The translations under genes were made by a program, and so were the position numbers. Source: Bacillota bacterium (lineage in GTDB: Bacteria > Bacillota > Clostridia > Caldicoprobacterales > Caldicoprobacteraceae). From it: 34,345 nucleotides of DNA. The DNA is taken from contig JAMNZI010000178.1 in the NCBI GenBank assembly GCA_023622385.1, positions 1 through 34,345 of the forward strand. The letters are read 5' to 3'. Of the stretch, positions 27,324 to 34,345 are shown piece by piece; position 1 is the first letter of the stretch, and every line of letters starts with the position of its first letter. Below the pieces are notes generated by a model. It worked only from the letters and a program-made list of their open reading frames with translations. It searched no databases and had not been told where the DNA came from.

Positions 27324-30300
27324 ATGCAGGATATATGCGAGCGGTATGGCGTAAATCAGGAGCAGGCCAGGGCTCTTGACATTTCTACTAGCATTGCGGT
27401 GCGGGCAGGAGCAGGGTCCGGCAAGACGCGGGTGTTGACGCGGCGTTTCATAAGGCTACTCCTGGAAAATCCCCATGTGGACATTGACAGCATCGTCGCC
27501 ATAACCTTTACCCGCAAAGCGGCAGCCGAGATGAAGGACAGGATACGCGAGGAGCTTTCGGTCAGGATCTTAAAAATCAGCAGCCCGGATGAAAAGAGAA
27601 GGCTTTCGGAATTGAGGATGCGGATGGCCAGCGCCAATATCGATACCATACACGGATTTTGCGCCAGGCTGCTGCGCGAAAACTTTGCGTATCTGGGCAT
27701 CGACCCCAATTTCAAGGTGATGGACGAGATCGATAGGGATATGGTGCTGTCAAGAATAGCCGATGAAGTAATACGGGAGTTTGTTGGGGATCCGCAAAAC
27801 GCAGGGGTGGTGGCGATTATTGCCGAAAGGCTGCCTGTATCGTTTTTTACCGGTGACCTTAAGGAGGGCATTTTATCAGCCTTCAAGGCCATGATGGAAA
27901 GGGGATGTACGCCAGAGGATTTAAAGCCGAACGTTGAAAATGGGAAAGGCCGTAAAGCGGCCAAACAGGAAAGCGGCAGCAGTATTCAAGGCTATAAAAC
28001 GGTTGGAGAAGTTAATGGCGCTCATGAAAGCGCAAAGGATGTTTATGAAGAATTTGATGAGCGCTGCCCAACGGGTGCAGCGGGCAGCCCGGTATCTCAA
28101 GAGTCTGTGGTTGTGGGGCAATACGGCCAAGAAAATGCGATAGAGGGCCAAGAAGTGGATCTCGTGGACATTTTAGAATATGTGGGCTTGCAGCTTATAC
28201 AACGCCTATACTCAAGCTATAGCCAGTACAAGGACAGGGAGAGCATGCTGGACTTCAACGACTTGGAGCTTTATGCCCTGAAGCTGCTCAGCAATCCCGA
28301 TATAAGGAGTTACTACCACAAGAAATTCTCTACCATAATGGTAGACGAGTTTCAGGACCTCAATCTTCTCCAAAAGAAAATCCTGGATCTCCTTACTTAC
28401 GTGGATGGACGCATACCGTCCGGAAGGCTTTTCATAGTGGGGGACTACAAGCAGTCCATATACGGGTTCAGGGGTTCGGATTACAGGGTATTTGAAGAGG
28501 GGTGCAGGCAGATCTCAGAGCATGGAGGAAGGGTAGAATGCTTGAGCAATTGCTACAGAAGCACCAAAACCATCATAGGTTTCGTCAACGAAACGTTTAA
28601 ACATTTATTGAATCCATACGAGCCTTTGAAATACCCCGACCAGCACAAGGAAGAAGGCTGCGATGGGCAAAAGGTGGAGCTCATAACATGGGATAAGGAG
28701 GATTTAAAACAGGTAAAGTCCAGGACAAGATGGGATTTGGCAAAGGGGTTGCTGCTTTCTGAGGATTCGGTGGAACAGCTTAAAGGGGTACTGGAAGGGG
28801 AATACGATGATATAGCTTCGGGGGGCAAAAAGGACTACCAGGGGGATGTAATTGCGGCAGCCATTGACAGGCTTGTATCACACGGCTTTGATTATAGGGA
28901 TATAGCCATACTTTTAAGGAGTAGGTCCTCGCTGGCGCAGGTCGAACGGGCGCTTACAAACCACAGTATCCCTTACTGCGTGCTTGGGGGAATAGGTTTT
29001 TGGAGCAGGCAGGAGATAATGGATATACTAGCTCTATACAGACTGGTGTTTCATCTGGATGACAGGTTAGCCCTGTTTACCGTACTGAGGTCGCCAATAT
29101 TCGGATTTTCTGATGACCTTTTGCTCCAGCTTGCAGGATTTATAAAAGAAAATGGGATGGAACAAGCCAGGCCTGATGCGATAATGGAAGCTTTTTCACA
29201 ATCTTTGCAGCGTGAGGAAGCATGGGTGGTCCAAAGAGCGGCTTGGATGCTTAAAGAAGCGTGTGCCCTTGGTGGGATAGCAAATGCATCTCAATTATTA
29301 AATAGGCTCATTGAGCTGACAGGGTATGATGAGATATTGATAGCCCTACCCTATGGTGAGAAAAGGCTACGCAACCTGGAAAAGCTTATGGGCATAGTTG
29401 AGCGTTTTGAGGATAAGGGGATATATACTGCCCGGGATTTCCTGATGTACGTAGACGCTGTGAGCAGGTCATCGGATAGGGAAGAGGAGGCTTCGCTGGA
29501 CAGCGAGGACAGCGATGCGGTGAAGATATTGACCATCCACGCTTCAAAAGGCCTGGAATTCAGGGCAGTTTTAATACCTGATATGGATCAGGCGCTGGAT
29601 GCGCAGATCAAAAGGAATAAGCCCCTCTTCCTGCTCGATGAGCACAACAAGCTGGTGGCTATGGGCGTTGACGGTGAAGGCAAGCTAAATGAAAGCGTAA
29701 ACCCGGCATATGCGGAAATTTATAACCGCAAGCTGCTGGCAGAGCTTGACGAGTCAAAAAGGCTTTTCTACGTTGCAGCCACCCGTGCGCGGGAGTATCT
29801 GGGCCTGATAGGGCAGCGCCAGGACGTAGATGAGGGGTATGCTCCCGAAAAGCTGAACAGTTTTATGAAGCAGCTAATGTGGGCTATACGGCAGGCCGGT
29901 ACCATTGCAGAACTGGCCGAGGTGAAGGCAGAGGACATTGTGTACGGCCAGACAGAGCGACACAACGGCAGTCAAGTCATTTTGATGAAGGGCATCGATG
30001 TGGATGGAGCTTTTATGCAAAAATTAAAACCCCTGGCTGCTACCCGTGAGGGAAGCATAAGCATATCGTCTTGGCTGAAGTACAAGAACTGTCCCAGGAG
30101 GTTTTACCTGGAAAATATATTGGACCTTAAGCAGGATAGGGGCGAATTTCTGCATGAATTGCTGGAAGAAGGAATGGAGGAGTGGGCAGGTGAGACCACG
30201 CCTGTCGATTTAGGGATAAACATTCATCTTTTGCTGAAGGAAGTTGACGTGGCTGATTTATCTGCATTGAAAACCGAAACCTTGACCCAATTTGCTGACG

Positions 30301-30869
30301 AACTGGGCATCGATATCCAGCGCCATGTATCGGCATTTAGAGGGTATATGCAGGGGTTATACAATATAGAAAAACAGCGAGCTAAAGAGGTACGAGGTCA
30401 ACTGCTGGATAGCTTAAGAGAATACGCCTTCAGGGTGCCCATCGATGGAAGCCTTTATTTTTCCGGAATCGTCGACAGGGTAGATATTTATCAGGAGGAA
30501 GGGCGGCTCCGGGCCACCGTCATCGATTATAAGACCAACCGCGTAAACAGCGCTGCTGAAGCCCAAGACAAGGCGATGTACTATTACGACCAGCTGGTTT
30601 GCTATGCCTGGGCCTTAAATAAGGTGCTCTATTATAGAGGAGAAAAGGTTGTGGTGGATGAGGCGGTTATATATTTCTTGAACGTTGGCCAAGCCATAAG
30701 CGTTCTCCTTGATAAAGGATATGCCGATAAAGTAATTAACTGCATGAAGGCCGAGTCACCTGCTCTGCTGGGTATGAGGCCTTTTGATGAATACAAACCC
30801 AAAAAATCCGATTCATGTGCTTCATGCCCGGTGAGGAGGTTGTGCGATGTGGTTGTCGAACGTTTTTGA
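27324..30869 (+). CDS. AddA-like UvrD/REP helicase with C-terminal PD-(D/E)XK nuclease domain
   Basis: Walker A AGAGSGKTRVLTRR, AITFTRKAAAEMKDRI, IMVDEFQDLN (motif II), GDYKQSIYGFRGSD, ILTIHASKGLEFRAVLIPD, FYVAATRAREYLGL. Nuclease GIVDRVDIYQEEGRLRATVIDYKTN. Starts 2-5 nt after the AddB-like stop (GTG 27321 or ATG 27324). Confidence 0.92.
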   Translation: MQDICERYGVNQEQARALDISTSIAVRAGAGSGKTRVLTRRFIRLLLENPHVDIDSIVAITFTRKAAAEMKDRIREELSVRILKISSPDEKRRLSELRMRMASANIDTIHGFCARLLRENFAYLGIDPNFKVMDEIDRDMVLSRIADEVIREFVGDPQNAGVVAIIAERLPVSFFTGDLKEGILSAFKAMMERGCTPEDLKPNVENGKGRKAAKQESGSSIQGYKTVGEVNGAHESAKDVYEEFDERCPTGAAGSPVSQESVVVGQYGQENAIEGQEVDLVDILEYVGLQLIQRLYSSYSQYKDRESMLDFNDLELYALKLLSNPDIRSYYHKKFSTIMVDEFQDLNLLQKKILDLLTYVDGRIPSGRLFIVGDYKQSIYGFRGSDYRVFEEGCRQISEHGGRVECLSNCYRSTKTIIGFVNETFKHLLNPYEPLKYPDQHKEEGCDGQKVELITWDKEDLKQVKSRTRWDLAKGLLLSEDSVEQLKGVLEGEYDDIASGGKKDYQGDVIAAAIDRLVSHGFDYRDIAILLRSRSSLAQVERALTNHSIPYCVLGGIGFWSRQEIMDILALYRLVFHLDDRLALFTVLRSPIFGFSDDLLLQLAGFIKENGMEQARPDAIMEAFSQSLQREEAWVVQRAAWMLKEACALGGIANASQLLNRLIELTGYDEILIALPYGEKRLRNLEKLMGIVERFEDKGIYTARDFLMYVDAVSRSSDREEEASLDSEDSDAVKILTIHASKGLEFRAVLIPDMDQALDAQIKRNKPLFLLDEHNKLVAMGVDGEGKLNESVNPAYAEIYNRKLLAELDESKRLFYVAATRAREYLGLIGQRQDVDEGYAPEKLNSFMKQLMWAIRQAGTIAELAEVKAEDIVYGQTERHNGSQVILMKGIDVDGAFMQKLKPLAATREGSISISSWLKYKNCPRRFYLENILDLKQDRGEFLHELLEEGMEEWAGETTPVDLGINIHLLLKEVDVADLSALKTETLTQFADELGIDIQRHVSAFRGYMQGLYNIEKQRAKEVRGQLLDSLREYAFRVPIDGSLYFSGIVDRVDIYQEEGRLRATVIDYKTNRVNSAAEAQDKAMYYYDQLVCYAWALNKVLYYRGEKVVVDEAVIYFLNVGQAISVLLDKGYADKVINCMKAESPALLGMRPFDEYKPKKSDSCASCPVRRLCDVVVERF

Positions 30870-30875
30870 ACCTTG

Positions 30876-30920
30876 ATGAAAAATGCTTGTCTTTGTGTTA
30901 TAATGTATTATAATTTATAG
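30876..30920 (+). promoter_or_regulatory. candidate sigma-A promoter for ROK regulator
   Basis: TTGTCT-16 nt-TATAAT (with an earlier overlapping TATAAT) in the gap between the AddA-like gene and the ROK gene. Coordinates approximate. Confidence 0.45.
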
Positions 30921-30987
30921 TTAATGATACGGAAGTAACATCATTTTTTGAATATAACGTGTTAAAAAGAAAGAGCGGGGGCATGAT

Positions 30988-32190
30988 ATGGTTACAGCCG
31001 ATCAACTACTAGTTAAACAAATAAATAAATCAATAGTACTCAATACCATAAGAAAGAAGGAAGTCATTTCAAGGGCTGGTATTGCCGAATTTACAGGTTT
31101 AAACAAGTCTACCGTTTCCTTTTTGGTGGATGAACTTATAAAGGAAGGGCTTGTAAAGGAAATAGGGCTTGGTGAATCAAAGGGCGGTCGAAAGCCCATT
31201 ATGCTGATGATAAATGATAAGGGTGGCTGTGTAATAGGCGTTGATTTGGGCGTAAATTATATTTTGAGCGTTTTAACTGATTTGGTGGGGAATGTGCTGT
31301 GGGAAAAGAAGATAGATATAAGGCTGGGGGAAGACAAAGAGAAAGTTATTGGCCTTCTGATGCGATTAATTGAGGAGGCAATGGAGAATGCGCCCAGGAC
31401 GGTAAATGGCATTATGGGCATAGGAGTAGGTGTACCTGGAATTGTGGATTACAGGAAAGGGCTTGTGCTGATGGCTCCCAACCTCAAGTGGAAGGATGTA
31501 CCTCTCAAAGAGATGGTGGAGGAAAGATTTAAAATAAAGGTGTATATCGATAACGAAGCCAATGTAGGTGCAGTAGGGGAAAAATGGTTTGGCATTGGAG
31601 TTGAATGCAGCAATTTCATTTACGTCAGCGCAGGGATAGGAATAGGAACGGGGATAATAATTAATGGGGCGCTTTACAGAGGCGCATCTGGACTGGCGGG
31701 TGAAATAGGGCATGTGACCATAAATATATATGATGAACTATGTAACTGCGGGAATATCGGCTGTTGGGAAAACTATGCTTCTGAAAGAGCATTGCTGGAT
31801 TATATGCGAGCTCAGTTAAAGCAAGGAAAGCAGGATGACTATATAAACAGTGAAAGCATCGGCGATTTAAACGCTTTGCGCATTATAGATTTTGCGCATA
31901 AGGGGAGCAATATTGCCATAGAGGGGTTAAAGGAGATAGGAAGGAATCTCGGTATAGGAATAGTAAATTTGATAAACATTTTTAACCCTGAAATGGTAAT
32001 TATCGGAAATACACTGTCCCTTGCGGAGGATATTATCCTGCCTGAGATTTTGGATGAGGTAAGTAAGAAATGCTTTATATATAAGTATCACGATGTGAAA
32101 ATCAGAACTTCAAAGTTGAATTTTCATGCAGGTGCTATGGGGGCTGTATCGCTCGTTATATCAAAATTGTTTGCTCACCCTGAATTTTAA
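30988..32190 (+). CDS. ROK-family transcriptional regulator (NagC/XylR-like)
   Basis: N-terminal wHTH (ISRAGIAEFTGLNKSTVSFLVDELIKEGLVKEIG). ROK domain GVDLGVNYILSVLTDL, VYIDNEANVGAVGEKWFG, GEIGHVTIN with Cys CNCGNIGCWE. Confidence 0.93.
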   Translation: MVTADQLLVKQINKSIVLNTIRKKEVISRAGIAEFTGLNKSTVSFLVDELIKEGLVKEIGLGESKGGRKPIMLMINDKGGCVIGVDLGVNYILSVLTDLVGNVLWEKKIDIRLGEDKEKVIGLLMRLIEEAMENAPRTVNGIMGIGVGVPGIVDYRKGLVLMAPNLKWKDVPLKEMVEERFKIKVYIDNEANVGAVGEKWFGIGVECSNFIYVSAGIGIGTGIIINGALYRGASGLAGEIGHVTINIYDELCNCGNIGCWENYASERALLDYMRAQLKQGKQDDYINSESIGDLNALRIIDFAHKGSNIAIEGLKEIGRNLGIGIVNLINIFNPEMVIIGNTLSLAEDIILPEILDEVSKKCFIYKYHDVKIRTSKLNFHAGAMGAVSLVISKLFAHPEF

Positions 32191-32465
32191 TTTTGCTATA
32201 TGGGATAGTGCTTTTATGAGTTTATCCGCGCGACTAATTATGCTATAACGGTATCCGCAATTCCTATATTGTTCATTTTGATCTATGTATTTTTAAACAT
32301 GCTACATTACATATTAAAACCCGTGATATGCAAAATACTTCTTATCATACTATCGGCTATCCTATTGATGTATTGTTATTTTTATGGAAATGTGCTGTTT
32401 GTTTTTATATTGTCTGTCAACGTATTGATATGGTTATGTTGTCACTGGGAACCTGCGACTGTTAC

Positions 32466-32512
32466 AAAAGTGACCTTTTGGACCTAACAAAAGGTCGCCT
32501 TTTATTTTATAT
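32466..32512 (+). terminator. intrinsic terminator
   Basis: AAAAGTGACCTTTTG-GACCTAA-CAAAAGGTCGCCTTTT stem followed by ATTTTATATTTT. Confidence 0.65.
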
Positions 32513-32564
32513 TTTGTATTTGGAAAGGATTGTGCTTTTAGCAAAGCGTGAGGGGTGAGTGTTT

Positions 32565-33569
32565 GTGAGCATAGTTAGGATCAGCCAGCTTACCAAAAAA
32601 TACGGCGATGTCATAGCCGTAGATAATATAAGCCTGGAGATACAGGAGGGAGAGATATTCGGCTTATTGGGGCCCAACGGTGCCGGTAAGACCACAACCA
32701 TAAACATGATAACCGGCCTCGTATCCATGGACCGGGGTGACATATGGATTTTGGGTAAAGAAATCAAGAGAAGTGCGCAGGAAGTAAAGAGGAACATAGG
32801 CGTAGTGCCCCAGGATATCGCCATATATGAGGATTTGACCTGTTTGGAGAACGTGATGTTTTTTGCCAGCTTGTATGGGCTAAGGGGAGCCGAACTTAAA
32901 AAGCGGGCTGAGGAAGCCCTGGAATTTACGGGGCTTTTGGATAGAGCAAAAAGCTTTCCCAGGGATTTTTCGGGAGGCATGAAGAGAAGGCTCAATATAG
33001 CCTGTGCTATAGCCCACAGGCCTAAACTGATAATAATGGACGAACCCACAATAGGCATAGATACTCAGTCGCGAAGCCATATACTTCAGTCGGTGAAACT
33101 CCTCAATGAAATGGGCAGCACCATCATCTATACCAGCCATTATATGGAAGAGGTTGAGGAGATATGTACCAGGGTGGCCATAATGGATCATGGCAAAATC
33201 ATCGCCGAAGGGACTCAGGATGAGCTTAAGTCCATCGTTACCGATAAAAATTCGGTGTGGATCTCGGTATCGGGAGGGATGGACAAAATTAGCCAATCCA
33301 AGCTTAAGGAGATTAACGGGGTCTTAAGCGTTGAAATTGATGATGGCACAGTAAAGATAAGCACCTCAAAGGATGTAAGCAATCTCCATAAGATAATACT
33401 TTACTTTGTGGAAAATGACATATTTTATGCCTCAGCGGTGGGCATTGGATGCAATACAGCGCCTGCAAAGGGGAGCTTCTTTTGCCGATGTGATGGTGAA
33501 TTTGGCGGTGATATTGGCCTTTGCTGCCGTCTTCTTTGCCATAGCGGCATACCGCTTCGGTACAGCTGA
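32565..33569 (+). CDS. ABC transporter ATP-binding protein with out-of-frame aberrant C-terminus (probable deletion derivative)
   Basis: Walker A GPNGAGKTTT, FSGGMKRRLNIACAIAHRPKLIIMDEPTIGID. From about FVENDI (near 33415) the frame turns into Cys-rich nonsense, while the +1 frame reads a permease tail. Confidence 0.8.
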   Translation: MSIVRISQLTKKYGDVIAVDNISLEIQEGEIFGLLGPNGAGKTTTINMITGLVSMDRGDIWILGKEIKRSAQEVKRNIGVVPQDIAIYEDLTCLENVMFFASLYGLRGAELKKRAEEALEFTGLLDRAKSFPRDFSGGMKRRLNIACAIAHRPKLIIMDEPTIGIDTQSRSHILQSVKLLNEMGSTIIYTSHYMEEVEEICTRVAIMDHGKIIAEGTQDELKSIVTDKNSVWISVSGGMDKISQSKLKEINGVLSVEIDDGTVKISTSKDVSNLHKIILYFVENDIFYASAVGIGCNTAPAKGSFFCRCDGEFGGDIGLCCRLLCHSGIPLRYS

Positions 33570-33591
33570 TGATGTGAGGAGATTTGTATGA
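33406..33591 (+). pseudogene. C-terminal remnant of an ABC-2 type permease
   Basis: Frame gives YFMPQRWALDAIQRLQRGASFADVMVNLAVILAFAAVFFAIAAYRFGTADDVRRFV: the final TM helix and typical tail of ABC-2 permeases, with the rest of the protein absent upstream. Confidence 0.65.
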
Positions 33592-33665
33592 GCTGCGGTT
33601 ACATGTTTCGCTGGCGTTTAGAAGTTTAAGTCGAGTTATCTAAGGGTATACACAACCAGAGGAAA

Positions 33666-33782
33666 GTGATGAAGGGGATTGGAGTGGTTAAATTAAAGAA
33701 AGATAGATGGACAAAGGGTTTAGCGCGTAAAATGGGTTGGAGTCGGGTAGTAAGATCAGATCATATGCAGAATTTTGCGTAA
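33666..33782 (+). CDS. hypothetical small basic protein (38 aa), speculative
   Basis: GTG/ATG start with upstream AGAGGAAAG. Reads VMKGIGVVKLKKDRWTKGLARKMGWSRVVRSDHMQNFA*. No homology could be checked. Confidence 0.2.
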   Translation: MMKGIGVVKLKKDRWTKGLARKMGWSRVVRSDHMQNFA

Positions 33783-33799
33783 GATGTGTATGCACATCT
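33782..33799. repeat. short perfect inverted repeat
   Basis: AGATGTG-TATG-CACATCT immediately at the stop of the 38-aa ORF. No following T-tract. Confidence 0.4.
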
Positions 33800-33929
33800 C
33801 ATACTCTCGAAATATACAAGTATATGGTATTTCTTATAAAGGGGAAGCATCTCACATATTTTTCAGAATGATTTCAGTGCGGCCGGATTCCACAATAATG
33901 ATAATAACGTTGATTATTAAATTTGTATA

Positions 33930-33959
33930 TTGACAGACGAGAGAGCTAAGGGTTATAAT
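33930..33959 (+). promoter_or_regulatory. near-consensus sigma-A promoter
   Basis: TTGACA (33930-33935), 18-nt spacer, TATAAT (33954-33959), preceded by AT-rich DNA. Confidence 0.8.
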
Positions 33960-33967
33960 TATACCGC

Positions 33968-33994
33968 AACCCCACCCTAGGTAGGGTAGGGGTT
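33968..33994. promoter_or_regulatory. GC-rich palindrome, candidate CsoR-type operator
   Basis: AACCCC-A-CCCTA-GG-TAGGG-TA-GGGGTT, centred just downstream of the -10, with no poly-T. Upstream of a copper-type HMA gene. Confidence 0.55.
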
Positions 33995-34125
33995 AAGTTA
34001 TAGGTAAATATGTTATGAATCGTGAGACGGTTGTGATGGTACCAATCATATACCTGTCTAATGATAATTTGGTGGGAATCACAACCCGGTTAAGGGAGGA
34101 AAATATAAAAGGGGTGGAATAAAAT

Positions 34126-34345
34126 ATGGCAAAACAGACTTTCACCATTACCGGGATGACGTGCACGGCATGTGCGAGGGCCGTAGAGAGGAGCGTCAGC
34201 AAAGTAGATGGCGTAAAATCTGCCAGCGTGAATTTTGCCACCGAAAAGCTGACGGTGGAGTTTGATGAGGGCAAAGTAGATTTAAACAGGATAAAAGAGG
34301 CGGTTGAAAAGGCCGGATATGGACTGCAGGAGGATGAGGAGCCCG
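34126..34345 (+). CDS. heavy-metal-associated (HMA) domain protein, probably the N-terminus of a copper-translocating P-type ATPase (3' truncated by window)
   Basis: MAKQTFTITGMTCTACARAVERSVSKVDGVKSASVNFATEKLTVEFDEGKVDLNRIKEAVEKAGYGLQEDEEP. GMTCxxC HMA motif, RBS GGGGTGG. Frame open to the window end. Confidence 0.82.
   Translation, partial: MAKQTFTITGMTCTACARAVERSVSKVDGVKSASVNFATEKLTVEFDEGKVDLNRIKEAVEKAGYGLQEDEEP

Noticed and set aside
27934-28143. Basic 69-aa alternate-frame ORF inside the AddA-like gene (MKMGKAVKRPNRKAAAVFKAIKRLEKLMALMKAQ…)
   Set aside because: Considered as a nested small gene. It lies over the low-complexity insertion, where an alternate frame readily becomes Lys/Arg/Ala-rich; no independent RBS evidence.
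24137-30869. AddAB-like pair considered as part of a phage-defence island
   Set aside because: Flanked by housekeeping genes, with no defence-associated neighbours, integrase or restriction genes. Most likely ordinary recombinational repair.
32269-32558. Hydrophobic ORFs 32269..32487 and 32328..32558 (possible small membrane protein)
   Set aside because: AT-rich intergenic DNA gives hydrophobic codons by chance. No convincing RBS, and the end overlaps the terminator hairpin at 32466-32512.
33968-33994. GC-rich palindrome as an intrinsic terminator
   Set aside because: No T-tract on either side, and it lies directly downstream of a consensus promoter, so an operator is the better reading.
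1-34345. CRISPR arrays, tRNAs, rRNAs, transposons, prophage
   Set aside because: No regularly spaced direct repeats, tRNA/rRNA sequence, transposase, integrase or structural phage genes recognised by eye.

Overview
The window is 34.3 kb of ordinary-looking Firmicutes/Clostridia-like chromosome (inferred from protein character and gene order; species not determinable). It is mostly densely packed housekeeping and metabolic genes on the + strand. In order: a MacAB-like ABC exporter (adaptor, ATPase, FtsX-type permease); pyrimidine-nucleoside phosphorylase; a sugar/polyol cluster (Zn-dependent polyol dehydrogenase, FGGY xylulokinase-like kinase, GH127 beta-L-arabinofuranosidase-like enzyme); a large aminopeptidase P; a minus-strand URO-D/methyltransferase-like protein and a YkuK-like protein; an MBL hydrolase, ComEC, YjbQ and an alpha/beta hydrolase; glucose-6-phosphate isomerase with a DUF89 protein; a B12-dependent methionine-synthase activation-domain protein; an anaerobic sulfatase-maturase-like radical SAM protein with a SEC-C tail; a minus-strand ferredoxin-fused aldo/keto reductase and a bacteriohemerythrin; an AddB/AddA-like helicase-nuclease pair; a ROK regulator; an ABC ATPase; and the start of a copper-type HMA/P-type ATPase gene. 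I found no CRISPR array, tRNA, rRNA, phage or transposase. I did not find a clearly new multi-gene system. The best second-look items are: (1) an ABC ATPase joined out of frame to the C-terminal tail of an ABC-2 permease, which looks like a deletion scar; (2) a near-consensus promoter followed directly by a GC-rich palindrome resembling a CsoR operator, upstream of the HMA/P-type ATPase; (3) a noncanonical AddAB-like pair in which the A subunit carries a Cas4/AddB-like cysteine motif and the B subunit lacks an evident Walker A; (4) several unassigned dyads and small ORFs in intergenic regions.
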